From the NCBI RefSeq assembly GCF_018760785.1, contig NZ_JAHHZO010000005.1:248001-312000 (forward strand): a DNA stretch of 64,000 bases, written 5' to 3'. The notes under the pieces were generated by a model. That model had not been told where the DNA came from and ran no database searches. It worked only from the letters and a program-made list of their open reading frames with translations. The position numbers were made by a program, and so were the translations under genes. This document shows, piece after piece, positions 55,606 through 64,000 of the stretch. The stretch's first letter is position 1. Every line of letters starts with the position of its first letter. The stretch is from Rhizobium sp. CSW-27. GTDB lineage: Bacteria; Pseudomonadota; Alphaproteobacteria; Rhizobiales; Rhizobiaceae.

Positions 55606-56949
55606 CTACCAGAACTTCCAGAAGGGCTTCTTCTGTTCGTCGCTGACCGGCTGCACGGCGGCATAGGCCAGCGGATTGGGCGCGGGCACCGGAATGGCGC
55701 CGGTGGTGGTGCTGGCCGGCTGGACGGCGGCGGTCTGGGTCTGCTGCGCCGGGGATGCGGCGGCGGAGCGGCCGGTCCCGTTCATCGCGGTGGCAACCGA
55801 CATCGCGGAGCGCTCGCCCGGCTGGACGCTTGCCGTGCCGGCCGGCAGACGGCCCTGCTTGGCAGCGCTGCCGGATGCGCCGGCCGGTGCCGCCGAGGCA
55901 AGCAGGGTGCCGGCGGGCTGGCTCCTGGCGAGGCGCGCCGCCATCAATTTTTCAAACTCTTCCGGCTCGACCAGCTTGCCGGCGGCAAGCGAGGTGCCGG
56001 TCGGGGCGTAGGCGAGATCGCGGCCCTTGCGCTTGTCGGCGACAATCGCCTTGCGTTCGGCCTCGGTCGGCTCGTACCAGACCTTGCCATCCAGCTTGTC
56101 CATCGCCTTGGTATAGGCCAGCTGGTATTCCTTCTCATAGGAGGCGAGCGAGGCGGTCAGTGCCGGCGGCGTCGACATCGGCGGGCAGGCGGCGGCGGGC
56201 GAGAAACTGCCCGAACCCTGGATCTGCTGGTTGAAGACATATTTCTTCTCGCAGACATTCACCTCGGGGGGACGCTTCGTCACCTCGAAATTGTCATAGC
56301 CGACCTTCAGCATCTTCCAGAACTCGAGGTTCTCGCTGTTGCGGTGGCGGGCCATGTTCTCCGCCGTCATGCGGAAGGGGAAGGCCTGCAGCTGCACCGT
56401 GGTCTGGCCGCCGCGGAAGGCGTCGCGGGCAAAGGCATAGATCTCGAGGATCTGCTGGTCCGTCATCGAATAGCAGCCGGACGAGGAGCAGGCGCCATGG
56501 ATCATCAGGTTCGAACCGGTGCGTCCGTTCACCGCGTCGTAGCGGTTCGGGAAGCCGGTATTGATGGCGAGATAATATTTCGAATTCGGGTTGAGATGCG
56601 CCGGCGTCAGGTTGTAGAAGCCTTCCGGCGCCTGGCGATCGCCTTCCTTGACCTTCGGGCCGAGCTTTCCGGACCAGGCGCAGATATCGTATTCGGCGAT
56701 CTTGTCGAATCGGTTGTCCGCCTTCGCCTTCCAGATCTCCATCTTGCCTTCTTCCTTGAAGACACGAATCATGATCGGCGAATTGCGCGGCATGTCCTTC
56801 TTCTGCATTTCCGCAATGATGCGGTCAGGCAGAGGCTGCTCGACCTTGTTCTTCACCTTGGAAAGATCCATCGCCGTGTCGAGGGTGTCGTTGCACCCCG
56901 CCAGCGCAGTGGCCATCAGAAGGACGGTAGCGATCAGTTTCAAGCGCAT
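55606..56949 (-). CDS. L,D-transpeptidase (YkuD/YafK-type) lipoprotein
   Basis: Peptidoglycan L,D-transpeptidase-like lipoprotein, about 447 residues. From the ATG at 56949 there is a lipoprotein signal MRLKLIATVLLMATALAGC (Cys19). The catalytic domain follows (MPRNSPIMIRVFKEEGKMEIW ... GFYNLTP) with the active site IHGACSSSGCYSMTD: His151 and nucleophile Cys159. A C-terminal ~130-residue tail is rich in A, P, T and Q and seems disordered. YafK relatives cleave or form links between Braun-type lipoproteins and murein. No Shine-Dalgarno is seen before this start; an upstream ATG at 56994 is an alternative without a signal. Confidence 0.88.
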   Translation of the reverse strand: MRLKLIATVLLMATALAGCNDTLDTAMDLSKVKNKVEQPLPDRIIAEMQKKDMPRNSPIMIRVFKEEGKMEIWKAKADNRFDKIAEYDICAWSGKLGPKVKEGDRQAPEGFYNLTPAHLNPNSKYYLAINTGFPNRYDAVNGRTGSNLMIHGACSSSGCYSMTDQQILEIYAFARDAFRGGQTTVQLQAFPFRMTAENMARHRNSENLEFWKMLKVGYDNFEVTKRPPEVNVCEKKYVFNQQIQGSGSFSPAAACPPMSTPPALTASLASYEKEYQLAYTKAMDKLDGKVWYEPTEAERKAIVADKRKGRDLAYAPTGTSLAAGKLVEPEEFEKLMAARLARSQPAGTLLASAAPAGASGSAAKQGRLPAGTASVQPGERSAMSVATAMNGTGRSAAASPAQQTQTAAVQPASTTTGAIPVPAPNPLAYAAVQPVSDEQKKPFWKFW

Positions 56950-57116
56950 CGGACAAATCACGTGTGACGATCTAAAGGGCAGGCCGATAAGCACATACCC
57001 ATTCTGCCATTCGTAATAAAGCGGTAAGCTTTACATTATCTTACCATGTCGCGCCGGTCGCCCTGCACGAAATCGTGAAGCGTGGCGCCGGAAGCGCCAC
57101 ACGATGCGACAATTGA

Positions 57117-58070
57117 TCAGAGATTGCGGCCTATTTCCAGAAATTTCTGGCGCCGATGCTTGCGCACATCCTCCGGCGACAGCTGGCCGAGATCCTGCAG
57201 GGAGGCCTCGATCAGGGCGCCGGCCGCGTCGATCACCGTCTCCGGTTCGCGATGTGCGCCGCCGAGCGGTTCGGGAATGATGTCGTCGATGACGCCGAGC
57301 GCCTTCAGGTCCTCGGCGGTGATCTTCATGTTGGTGGCGGCTTCGCGGGCACGGGTCGAATCGCGCCACAGGATGGAGGCGGCCCCTTCCGGCGAGATGA
57401 CCGAATAGATCGCGTGCTCCAGCATGAACACCTTGTTGCCGGTGGCAATGGCGATGGCGCCGCCCGAGCCGCCTTCGCCGATGACGATCGAGATCATCGG
57501 AACCTTCAGCGCCAGGCACATCTCGGTGGAGCGGGCAATGGCTTCCGCCTGGCCGCGTTCTTCAGCTCCGACGCCCGGATAGGCGCCTGCCGTATCCACC
57601 AGCGAAATCACCGGCAGGCCGAAGCGGTCGGCCATTTCCATGATCCGGATCGCCTTGCGATAGCCTTCCGGACGCGGGCTGCCGAAATTGTGCTTGATGC
57701 GCGACTTGGTGTCGTTGCCCTTTTCCTGGCCGATAAGGGCCACCGGCTGGCCGCGGAAACGCGCAAGGCCGGCCTGGATCGCGGCGTCCTCACCGAAGGA
57801 ACGGTCGCCGGCCAGCGGCGTGAACTCGGTGAACAGGCGCTTCTGGTAATCGATGAAGTGCGGGCGCTGCGGATGGCGGGCAACCTGTGTCTTCTGCCAG
57901 GCGTTAAGCTTGGAGTAGATGTCCTGCATCGCCTCGCGCACGCGCACTTCCAGACGCTGGATCTCGTCGGATGTGTCTATGCTCTCATCTTCCGCCGCCA
58001 GCTTCTTCAGCTCGTGGATCTTGCCTTCCAGGTCGGAGATGGGCTTTTCGAAGTCGAGATAGGTCTGCAT
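57117..58070 (-). CDS. accA: Acetyl-CoA carboxylase carboxyltransferase alpha subunit
   Basis: Alpha half of the acetyl-CoA carboxylase carboxyltransferase, first step of fatty acid synthesis, 317 residues. Landmarks are the N-terminal helix [66 protein letters not shown], and [48 protein letters not shown] stem with a 5-nt loop (57082-57100) beyond the stop may end transcription. Upstream on the same strand is xerD, 51 bp away, so readthrough is possible. Confidence 0.97.
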   Translation of the reverse strand: MQTYLDFEKPISDLEGKIHELKKLAAEDESIDTSDEIQRLEVRVREAMQDIYSKLNAWQKTQVARHPQRPHFIDYQKRLFTEFTPLAGDRSFGEDAAIQAGLARFRGQPVALIGQEKGNDTKSRIKHNFGSPRPEGYRKAIRIMEMADRFGLPVISLVDTAGAYPGVGAEERGQAEAIARSTEMCLALKVPMISIVIGEGGSGGAIAIATGNKVFMLEHAIYSVISPEGAASILWRDSTRAREAATNMKITAEDLKALGVIDDIIPEPLGGAHREPETVIDAAGALIEASLQDLGQLSPEDVRKHRRQKFLEIGRNL

Positions 58071-58121
58071 GAGCTCCGTGTTCCGATCGTGTTGGCGGCC
58101 GTGCCGCCCCCCGCCCGCGCT

Positions 58122-59093
58122 CTAATCAGGGTTTTTGGTGGCTTTTGCAAGAGGGTGGTGCATTTCCACCACTTCTCTCAGCCTTTCTTCCAGCACATGG
58201 GTATAGATTTGTGTGGTGGAAATGTCCGAATGGCCGAGCAGTTCCTGCACGACGCGCAGGTCTGCTCCGTTCTGCAACAGGTGGCTGGCAAAGGCATGGC
58301 GCAGCACATGCGGAGAAATGGCGCTGGTGCGGATCCCGGCCCGTGCCGCCAGCCCCTTGAGATCGCGGGCAAACACCTGGCGCGGCAGGTAGCCCTGCTT
58401 GCCTGCGGAGGGAAACAGCCACGCGCTCTCCGCCTCGCGTCCTGCCGAGATCGCTTCGGCGCGCGTCCTGCCATAGGCGGCCATGGCGGCAATTGCCGAG
58501 CGTGACAGCGGCACCAGCCGTTCCTTGTTGCCCTTGCCGCGGATCATCAGGAAACGGCCTTCCTGGTCCAGCACCTTGGCCGGAAGCGAGACGAGTTCGC
58601 TCACCCGCATGCCTGTCGCGTAAAGCAGTTCGAGGAGGGCGAGCATGCGCAGCCGCCCGATGCGCTCGCCGATGGATCCGTCGGTCGCGGAGGCCTCCTC
58701 GGCGGCGCGCGCCAGAAGCCGGCTCACCTCTGCCTCGCTCAGGATCTTCGGCAGCCCCCTCTGCTTCTTCGGCGCATCGAGAATGCCGGTCGGATCGTCT
58801 TCGCGCAGGCCTTCCGTATAGAGAAAGCGATAGAACTGCCGCATGGCCGAGAGCCGGCGCGCCTGCGAGGAAGCGGCAAAGCCCTGGCGGGCCAGATGCG
58901 CGAGATAATCGGTGAGATCGGCGCTGCTGGCGGCGGTCAGGCCGGTGCGGCGCGTCGACAGGAAGTTCGCAAGGTCCTCGAGGTCGCGCTCGTAGGAGGC
59001 GAGCGTATTGGCGGCTGCACCGCGCTCGGCGCTCATCATTTCGAGAAAGGCTTCCGCATGGGCGCGGGACAGGTCGGCCACGGCAGCACTCAC
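58122..59093 (-). CDS. xerD: Site-specific tyrosine recombinase XerD
   Basis: XerC/D-type tyrosine recombinase acting at dif to resolve chromosome dimers, 323 residues. The SAM-like N-terminal domain is [26 protein letters not shown]. Catalytic residues are in [12 protein letters not shown] (Arg), [12 protein letters not shown] (His, Arg), [14 protein letters not shown] (His and nucleophile Tyr). The start is GTG at 59093, overlapping the stop of the upstream small membrane-protein gene as GTGA; it lacks its own Shine-Dalgarno, so it depends on coupling. A longer frame to 59201 is in that gene's shadow. Confidence 0.95.
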   Translation of the reverse strand: MSAAVADLSRAHAEAFLEMMSAERGAAANTLASYERDLEDLANFLSTRRTGLTAASSADLTDYLAHLARQGFAASSQARRLSAMRQFYRFLYTEGLREDDPTGILDAPKKQRGLPKILSEAEVSRLLARAAEEASATDGSIGERIGRLRMLALLELLYATGMRVSELVSLPAKVLDQEGRFLMIRGKGNKERLVPLSRSAIAAMAAYGRTRAEAISAGREAESAWLFPSAGKQGYLPRQVFARDLKGLAARAGIRTSAISPHVLRHAFASHLLQNGADLRVVQELLGHSDISTTQIYTHVLEERLREVVEMHHPLAKATKNPD

Positions 59094-59242
59094 GGTTGGG
59101 GCGGATTGAGGCGCTCGGAGGGGACGCGCACCGTCACGTCCCGCTCGCGCGGCTCGACCAGGAGGACGAGGGCCATCATGCTTCCGTAGATCAGGCCGCA
59201 CAGCACGGCGATGATGAACAGAAAACGAAAGAGGGTCGGCAT
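59090..59242 (-). CDS. Small single-pass membrane protein, coupled to xerD
   Basis: A 50-residue protein: a short N-terminus MPTLFRF, one membrane segment ([22 protein letters not shown], about 8-29) and a charged tail ([21 protein letters not shown]). GGAG lies 8 bases before the ATG at 59242. It overlaps xerD by 4 bp and lies opposite to aroK. Its tail ends periplasmic or cytoplasmic depending on topology; the positive charges after the segment suggest a cytoplasmic C-terminus. Function unknown. Confidence 0.72.
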   Translation of the reverse strand: MPTLFRFLFIIAVLCGLIYGSMMALVLLVEPRERDVTVRVPSERLNPPQP

Positions 59243-59406
59243 GCCTTGCTCCGCATTTCGAGGCGCCCCTCTTATGGGCAATGCGGAAGAGGAGCGCAAG
59301 AACCCGCGCCGCAACCCGCTTTCAGCACCGCCGTGGCTTGACGCTGCTGTGCCATTTGTCGATAGGGTTGCCCAGAGGACTGCTAGAGGACAGCTTTAAG
59401 ACCGCG

Positions 59407-60000
59407 ATGCCCGATCTTGTCATACCATCGACAGAGCCCCTGACGCTGAGCGATCGGGCGCGCGCGGCCCTTGCCGGCCGGAACCTGATCTTCGTCGGAC
59501 TGATGGGCGCGGGCAAGTCCGCCGTCGGCCGCATTGTTGCCCAGCAGTTGTCCCTGCCGTTCGTCGATACCGACGCGGAGATCGAGCGCGTGTCGCGCAT
59601 GACGATCCCCGAACTGTTTGCCGCCTATGGCGAGGCAGAGTTCCGGGCGCTGGAAACGCGCGTGGTGGAGCGCCTGCTGAAGAGCGGGCCGCGGGTGGTC
59701 TCGACCGGTGGCGGTGCCTTCATCAACGAGCGCACCCGCGCCGTCATCAAGCGCGGTGGTCTGTCGCTTTGGCTGAGGGCCGAACTCGACATTCTCTGGG
59801 AGCGGGTCAACAAGCGCGACAACCGCCCGCTGCTGAAGACGGAGAACCCGAAGCAGACGCTGGAAAACCTCATGCACCAGCGCTACCCCATCTATGCGGA
59901 GGCCGACCTGACGGTCGAATCCCGCGACATTCGCAAGGACGCCATGGCCCAGGAGGTTCTGGCCGCCCTTGCCGCATCGGCCGAGGAAGGCAAAGCCTGA
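59407..60000 (+). CDS. aroK: Shikimate kinase
   Basis: Phosphorylates shikimate in aromatic amino-acid synthesis, 197 residues, with an N-terminal extension of about 25 residues before the P-loop domain. Walker A is GLMGAGKSAVG (31-41), then FVDTDAEIERVSRMTIPELFA (shikimate-binding Asp), STGGGAF, and the lid RDNRPLL. The ATG at 59407 gives homology from residue ~25; the frame is open further upstream but unconserved. Its stop shares one base with the aroB start (TGATG). Confidence 0.95.
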   Translation: MPDLVIPSTEPLTLSDRARAALAGRNLIFVGLMGAGKSAVGRIVAQQLSLPFVDTDAEIERVSRMTIPELFAAYGEAEFRALETRVVERLLKSGPRVVSTGGGAFINERTRAVIKRGGLSLWLRAELDILWERVNKRDNRPLLKTENPKQTLENLMHQRYPIYAEADLTVESRDIRKDAMAQEVLAALAASAEEGKA

Positions 60001-61133
60001 TGAACACTGCAGTCGAGAGCAATCCGGATCGTCTCGTCCACGTGCCGCTGGGCGAGCGGGCCTATGACATCCTGATCGGGCCCGACCTGATCGCCCATGC
60101 CGGCGGCGAAATCACCGCGCGGCTGAAGGGCCGCAAGGCGGCGATCGTTACCGATGAGCATGTGGCGCCGCTCTATCTGGAAGCGCTGATGGACAGCCTG
60201 CAGACGGACGGTATCGAGGCCGTTTCGCTGACGCTGCCGGCCGGCGAAAAGACCAAGAGCGTCGAACCGCTGATGGCGGTCTGCGACATGGCGCTGTCGG
60301 CGCGCATCGAGCGCAATGATTGCATCATCGCGCTAGGTGGCGGCGTGATCGGCGATCTCGCCGGCTTTGCCGCCGGCATCGTGCGCCGCGGCGTGCGTTT
60401 CGTGCAGATCCCGACCACGCTTCTGTCGCAGGTCGATTCCTCCGTCGGCGGCAAGACCGGCATCAACACCCGCCATGGCAAGAACCTGCTCGGCGTCTTT
60501 CACCAGCCGGATCTCGTGCTTTCCGATACCCGTGCACTGGACAGCCTGAGCGAGCGCGAATTCCGCGCCGGCTATGCGGAGGTTGCCAAATACGGACTGA
60601 TCGACAAGCCGGACTTCTTCGAGTGGCTGGAGAGGAACTGGCAGGCGGTGTTTGCCGGCGGCAGCGCCCGCGCCGAAGCGATCGCGGTCAGCTGTCAGGC
60701 CAAGGCCGATGTCGTGGTGGAGGACGAGCGGGAGACCGGTCGTCGCGCACTGCTCAATCTCGGCCACACCTTCGGCCACGCGCTGGAGGCCGCCACCCAT
60801 TACGACAGCAGCCGGCTGGTGCATGGCGAAGGCGTGGCGATCGGCATGGTGCTTGCCCATCGTTTCTCGGCCCGCCTCAACCTCGCAAGCCCGGACGACG
60901 CGGCCCGCGTCGAGGCGCATCTGCAGGCCGTGGGCTTGCCGACGCGGATTTTGGACATACCTGGAGAGGGTCTGCCGACCGAGGTGCTGATGAATGCCAT
61001 TGCCCAGGACAAGAAGGTGAAGGGCGGCCAGCTGACCTTCATCCTCACCCGCGGCATCGGCCAGTCCTTCATTGCCGACGACGTGCCGGCCTCCGAAGTC
61101 CAGTCCTTCCTCGAGGAGATGCGAAAGGCGTGA
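60000..61133 (+). CDS. aroB: 3-dehydroquinate synthase
   Basis: Makes 3-dehydroquinate from DAHP, with NAD and a divalent metal, 377 residues. Motifs are the NAD region LGGGVIGDLAGFAAGIVRRGVRFVQIPTTLLSQVDSSVGGKTGIN, the active-site RAGYAEVAKYGLI (with Glu and Lys), and the metal histidines in NLGHTFGHALEA and LVHGEGVAIGM. It overlaps aroK at the start and the CNNM gene at its end, each by one base, so all three are translationally coupled. Confidence 0.97.
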   Translation: MNTAVESNPDRLVHVPLGERAYDILIGPDLIAHAGGEITARLKGRKAAIVTDEHVAPLYLEALMDSLQTDGIEAVSLTLPAGEKTKSVEPLMAVCDMALSARIERNDCIIALGGGVIGDLAGFAAGIVRRGVRFVQIPTTLLSQVDSSVGGKTGINTRHGKNLLGVFHQPDLVLSDTRALDSLSEREFRAGYAEVAKYGLIDKPDFFEWLERNWQAVFAGGSARAEAIAVSCQAKADVVVEDERETGRRALLNLGHTFGHALEAATHYDSSRLVHGEGVAIGMVLAHRFSARLNLASPDDAARVEAHLQAVGLPTRILDIPGEGLPTEVLMNAIAQDKKVKGGQLTFILTRGIGQSFIADDVPASEVQSFLEEMRKA

Positions 61134-62437
61134 TGCTGCAGGAGATCCTTGCCTTTCTGGCCGAATACTGGCTGACGCTCGTTTCCATCGTCCTTCTGAT
61201 TGCCGCCTCGGCCTTCTTTTCCGGCTCCGAGACGGCATTGACGGCGGTGTCGAGGGCGCGCATGCACACGCTGGAAAGCAATGGCGATCTGCGGGCAGGG
61301 CTGGTCAACCGGCTGATCGAGCGGCGCGACCGGCTGATCGGAGCGCTGCTGATCGGCAACAATCTCGTCAATATCCTGGCCTCATCGCTGACCACCAGCC
61401 TGTTTCTCGGCCTGTTCGGCCAGACCGGCGTGGCGGCGGCCACGCTTCTGATGACGGTGCTGCTTGTCGTCTTCTCCGAGGTTCTGCCGAAGAGCTGGGC
61501 GATTTCGACGCCTGACCGCTTCGCCATGGCGGTGGCGCCGGTGGTGCGCATCTTCGTCGGCATTGCCGGCCCGCTGTCCAGCGGGGTGAATGCCATCGTG
61601 CGTCTGATCCTCTCCCTCTTCGGCGTCAACCTGTCGCACGGCACCTCGATGCTCTCGGCGCATGAGGAATTGCGCGGTGCGCTGGACCTGCTGCACAAGG
61701 AAGGTTCGTTCATCAAGGCCGACCGCGACCGGCTGGGCGGGCTGCTGGACCTTGAGGAACTGGAGGTTTCCGACGTGATGAAGCACCGCACGGTGATGCG
61801 GGCGATCAATGCGGACGATCCGCCGGAGGTGGTGGTGCGCACGGTGCTGGAAAGCCCGTTCACCCGCATGCCGCTGTGGCGCAGTTCGACGGAGAACATC
61901 ATCGGCGTCGTGCATGCCAAGGATCTCCTGCGTGCTCTTGCCGAACCGGACATGGAGCCGCGCGATCTGGATATCGTGAAGATTGCCCAGAAGCCATGGT
62001 TCGTGCCGGACACCACCAGCCTGAAGGATCAGCTGAACGCCTTCCTGCGCCGCAAGGTGCATTTCGCTGTCGTGGTGGACGAATATGGCGAGGTGCAGGG
62101 CATCGTGACGCTCGAGGACATTCTGGAAGAGATCGTCGGCGATATTGCCGACGAGCACGATCTGGAGATCCAGGGCGTGCGCCAGGAGGCCGATGGCTCG
62201 ATCGTGGTCGACGGTGCGGTGCCGATCCGCGACCTCAACCGCGCGCTTGACTGGAACCTGCCCGACGAGGAGGCCACCACAATTGCCGGCCTCGTCATCC
62301 ACGAATCCAAGCTGATCCCGCAGGAGCGTCAGAGCTTTACCTTCCACGGGAAGCGCTTCACGGTGATGAAACGGGAGAAGAACCGCATCACCAGGCTGCG
62401 CATCCGCCCTGCTGAAGACATTCCGCTGAAGGGCTGA
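61133..62437 (+). CDS. CNNM/CorC-family CBS-domain membrane protein
   Basis: Membrane protein of the CNNM/hemolysin C/CorB family, 434 residues, probably for Mg2+ or cobalt handling. The DUF21 domain has about four membrane segments (ILAFLAEYWLTLVSIVLLIAASAFFSGSETALTAVS ... TLLMTVLLVVFSEVLPKSWA), with the conserved SGSETA and FSEVLPK. Two CBS domains follow (about 205-330; SDVMKHRTVM ... VDEYGEVQGIVTLEDILEEIVG) and a C-terminal CorC_HlyC domain (VDGAVPIRDLNRALDW). The start shares one base with the aroB stop. Confidence 0.92.
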   Translation: MLQEILAFLAEYWLTLVSIVLLIAASAFFSGSETALTAVSRARMHTLESNGDLRAGLVNRLIERRDRLIGALLIGNNLVNILASSLTTSLFLGLFGQTGVAAATLLMTVLLVVFSEVLPKSWAISTPDRFAMAVAPVVRIFVGIAGPLSSGVNAIVRLILSLFGVNLSHGTSMLSAHEELRGALDLLHKEGSFIKADRDRLGGLLDLEELEVSDVMKHRTVMRAINADDPPEVVVRTVLESPFTRMPLWRSSTENIIGVVHAKDLLRALAEPDMEPRDLDIVKIAQKPWFVPDTTSLKDQLNAFLRRKVHFAVVVDEYGEVQGIVTLEDILEEIVGDIADEHDLEIQGVRQEADGSIVVDGAVPIRDLNRALDWNLPDEEATTIAGLVIHESKLIPQERQSFTFHGKRFTVMKREKNRITRLRIRPAEDIPLKG

Positions 62438-62467
62438 CGTGGCCGACGGCGACCTTTTGTCGCCCAG

Positions 62468-62761
62468 CTACCAGCGCGTCGCCTCGCCGGGGGCTGCCGC
62501 CTCGATTGCCAGCGCATGCAGGCCAGCCTCAAGTTCCGCCTTCAGAAGTTCGTTGACCATGCGGTGACGCTGCAGCCGGCCGAGCCCGGAAAAGCGCGCG
62601 GAGACCACGCGCACGCGCATGTGCGTTTCGCCGGTGCCGGTGATGTTCGGCCGATGACCGGCATGGTGATGGCTTTCGTCGATCACCTCCAGCCGCTCCG
62701 GGCCGAGTGCCTCGGACAGCCTCGTCTCGATGCGGGCACGGACGGATGTGGGCTCACTCAT
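62468..62761 (-). CDS. bolA: BolA-family protein
   Basis: BolA-like protein, 97 residues, usually an iron-sulfur/redox partner of a monothiol glutaredoxin. The fold has VRARIETRLSEAL, ESHHHAGHRPN (with the class-typical His), THMRVRVVSARFSGLGRLQRHRMVNELL and the ending ELEAGLHALAIEAAAPGE. GGAG precedes the ATG at 62761. It is convergent with the CNNM gene and divergent from the J-domain protein gene, an arrangement often seen in rhizobia. Confidence 0.93.
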   Translation of the reverse strand: MSEPTSVRARIETRLSEALGPERLEVIDESHHHAGHRPNITGTGETHMRVRVVSARFSGLGRLQRHRMVNELLKAELEAGLHALAIEAAAPGEATRW

Positions 62762-62862
62762 GGGCAGGCTCCGGACCTGTGAAAAGGGGGTCCCAGAAAG
62801 CAGCAACAAACCGCTTTGTCAATTCTTGTTGTCCCCGCCTCGGCACCCCATAATCTGCTCGC

Positions 62863-63489
62863 ATGAGACTGGATTCCAAATACTTCGACCGTATCCGAAC
62901 GCGCCGCAAACGGGAGCAGGACGCGGCGCCGCAGGCGCCGACCTGCCAGTGGGACGGCTGTGACAAGCCGGGTGCCCACCGCGCCCCCGTTGGCCGCAAT
63001 GCGGAGGGTCAGTTCTTCCTGTTCTGTTTCGAACACGTGAAGGAATACAACAAGGGCTACAACTATTTTTCCGGCCTGTCGGACAACGAGATTGCCCGCT
63101 ACCAGAAGGAGGCGATAACCGGCCATCGCCCCACCTGGACGGTTGGCGTCAACAAGGCCGCCCGCGAAGCGCCGCTGCATGCCAGCCAGCGTTCCGGTTC
63201 GGCAGCAAGCTTCAACCGGGTGAAGGATCCGTTCGGCTTCGTGCGCGACAGCCAGGCAGGCAGCCGGCCCGTCCAGCCGGCGGTCCGGAGACTAAAGACG
63301 CTGGAAGCGAAAGCTTTCGACACAATGGGCTTGACCGCGGGCGCAACGGCGGCTGAAATCAAGGGCCGCTACAAGGAACTCGTCAAAAAGCATCATCCGG
63401 ACGCGAATGGCGGCGATCGCGGTTCGGAGGAACGTTTTCGCGCTGTCGTACAGGCCTACCAATTGTTAAAGCAGTCCGGTTTCTGTTAA
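62863..63489 (+). CDS. J-domain (DnaJ-like) protein
   Basis: A 208-residue co-chaperone-like protein. The J domain is C-terminal (about 147-207; AFDTMGLTAGATAAEIKGRYKELVKKHHPDANGGD) with the HPD tripeptide and a closing QAYQLLKQSG. The N-terminal ~90 residues have CQWDGCDKPG and a Cys in LFCFEHVKEYNKGYNYF, a possible metal site. It would stimulate DnaK ATPase; the client is unknown. Adjacent to cobS, 64 bp upstream, so possibly cotranscribed. Confidence 0.9.
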   Translation: MRLDSKYFDRIRTRRKREQDAAPQAPTCQWDGCDKPGAHRAPVGRNAEGQFFLFCFEHVKEYNKGYNYFSGLSDNEIARYQKEAITGHRPTWTVGVNKAAREAPLHASQRSGSAASFNRVKDPFGFVRDSQAGSRPVQPAVRRLKTLEAKAFDTMGLTAGATAAEIKGRYKELVKKHHPDANGGDRGSEERFRAVVQAYQLLKQSGFC

Positions 63490-63553
63490 GCCGTTCTGAT
63501 GCATGGCAGCAAGGATTGCGGCCGTACCGTCCTGGGTGCGGCGTGGAGTGGTG

Positions 63554-64000
63554 ATGAGCAAAATCGATCTTGATATTTCCAACCTCCCGGATACGACGGT
63601 GTCTGTCCGGGAAGTCTTCGGCATTGATACCGACCTGAGGGTTCCGGCCTACAGCAATGGCGACCCTTACGTTCCCGACCTCGACCCCGACTACCTGTTT
63701 GACCGCGACACGACGCTCGCCATCCTGGCCGGCTTCGCGCACAACCGTCGCGTCATGGTGTCCGGCTTCCACGGCACCGGCAAGTCCACCCATATCGAGC
63801 AGGTCGCCGCCCGCCTCAACTGGCCGTGCGTGCGCGTCAACCTCGACAGCCATGTCAGCCGTATCGACCTCGTCGGCAAGGACGCGATCGTTCTGAAGGA
63901 CGGCAAGCAGGTCACCGAATTCAAGGACGGCATCCTGCCCTGGGCCTACCAGCACAATGTCGCACTCGTCTTCGACGAATACGATGCCGGCCGCCCGGAT
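63554..64000 (+). CDS. cobS: Aerobic cobaltochelatase subunit CobS (5' part)
   Basis: AAA+ ATPase subunit of the CobNST complex that inserts cobalt into hydrogenobyrinic acid diamide in aerobic B12 synthesis. The first 149 codons are seen and the gene runs off the window. The N-terminus has VSVREVFGID, Walker A GFHGTGKSTHIEQVAARL (GKS at about 75), and Walker B ALVFDEYDAG. The ATG at 63554 follows GGAGTGGTG; a GTG one codon earlier is possible. Its product would support methylmalonyl-CoA mutase coded earlier in the window. Confidence 0.95.
   Translation, partial: MSKIDLDISNLPDTTVSVREVFGIDTDLRVPAYSNGDPYVPDLDPDYLFDRDTTLAILAGFAHNRRVMVSGFHGTGKSTHIEQVAARLNWPCVRVNLDSHVSRIDLVGKDAIVLKDGKQVTEFKDGILPWAYQHNVALVFDEYDAGRPD

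Overview
The window looks like a chromosomal segment of a GC-rich alphaproteobacterium, most likely a member of the Rhizobiaceae. Support comes from a Shemin-type 5-aminolevulinate synthase (hemA) with an upstream FNR/FixK-type anaerobox, an ExoD protein, the propionyl-CoA carboxylase / B12-dependent methylmalonyl-CoA mutase pathway, aerobic cobaltochelatase cobS next to dnaJ-domain and bolA genes, the accA / xerD / aroK-aroB-CNNM neighbourhood, and intergenic palindromic mosaic repeats of the rhizobial RIME/REP kind. No replication origin, CRISPR array, prophage or complete insertion sequence was seen.

Layout. 1-1260: 3' end of the ATP synthase operon (atpD, atpC) and its terminator. 1.35-7.8 kb: a catabolic cluster with a LysR regulator, a lactaldehyde-dehydrogenase-like ALDH, an enolase-superfamily sugar-acid dehydratase and a GMC oxidoreductase (all leftward), plus a divergent L-lactate dehydrogenase. 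This fits oxidation of a deoxy-sugar or sugar acid through lactaldehyde and lactate to pyruvate. 7.8-18.3 kb: a PAS-HWE histidine kinase, a LysR regulator, the soluble NAD+-dependent molybdenum formate dehydrogenase fdsG-fdsB-fdsA-fdhD-fdsD, and an oxalate/formate-family transporter. A 49-bp inverted repeat sits between fdsB and fdsA. 18.3-28.7 kb (leftward): asparaginase, CheW, TamB with seven internal tandem repeats, TamA, and a glycine-zipper lipoprotein. 28.8-32.7 kb: a form II CO-dehydrogenase-like molybdenum hydroxylase in S-L-M order. 32.7-35.3 kb: hemA and a serine hydrolase, followed by a second palindromic repeat.

35.5-47.4 kb: the propionyl-CoA/methylmalonyl-CoA region. A short-chain fatty acyl regulator (ScfR/PccR/RamB type) is divergent from pccB, with TTTGCAAA-like sites between them. 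Then follow pccB, a DUF4160/DUF2442 pair, a YghU-type GST, two tandem paralogous proteins of unknown function, pccA, a ParDE module on the other strand, the methylmalonyl-CoA mutase gene and an MqsRA module with a canonical MqsA-type operator. One short catabolic pathway is therefore interleaved with two recognisable toxin-antitoxin systems, one TA-like pair and an undescribed duplicated gene pair. This is the most unusual part of the window.

47.4-64 kb is mostly housekeeping: dxr, a flavin monooxygenase-like protein, exoD, tRNA-Arg(CCT), an M20 amidohydrolase, a D-Ala-D-Ala carboxypeptidase, a COG0523 metal GTPase with a 24-histidine linker, an L,D-transpeptidase lipoprotein with a TusA-like protein, accA, xerD with a 50-residue membrane protein, aroK-aroB-CNNM, bolA, a J-domain protein and the 5' part of cobS. 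CobS contributes to making the B12 needed by the mutase at 44.5 kb. All functional calls come from reading the translated sequence; no database search was run.
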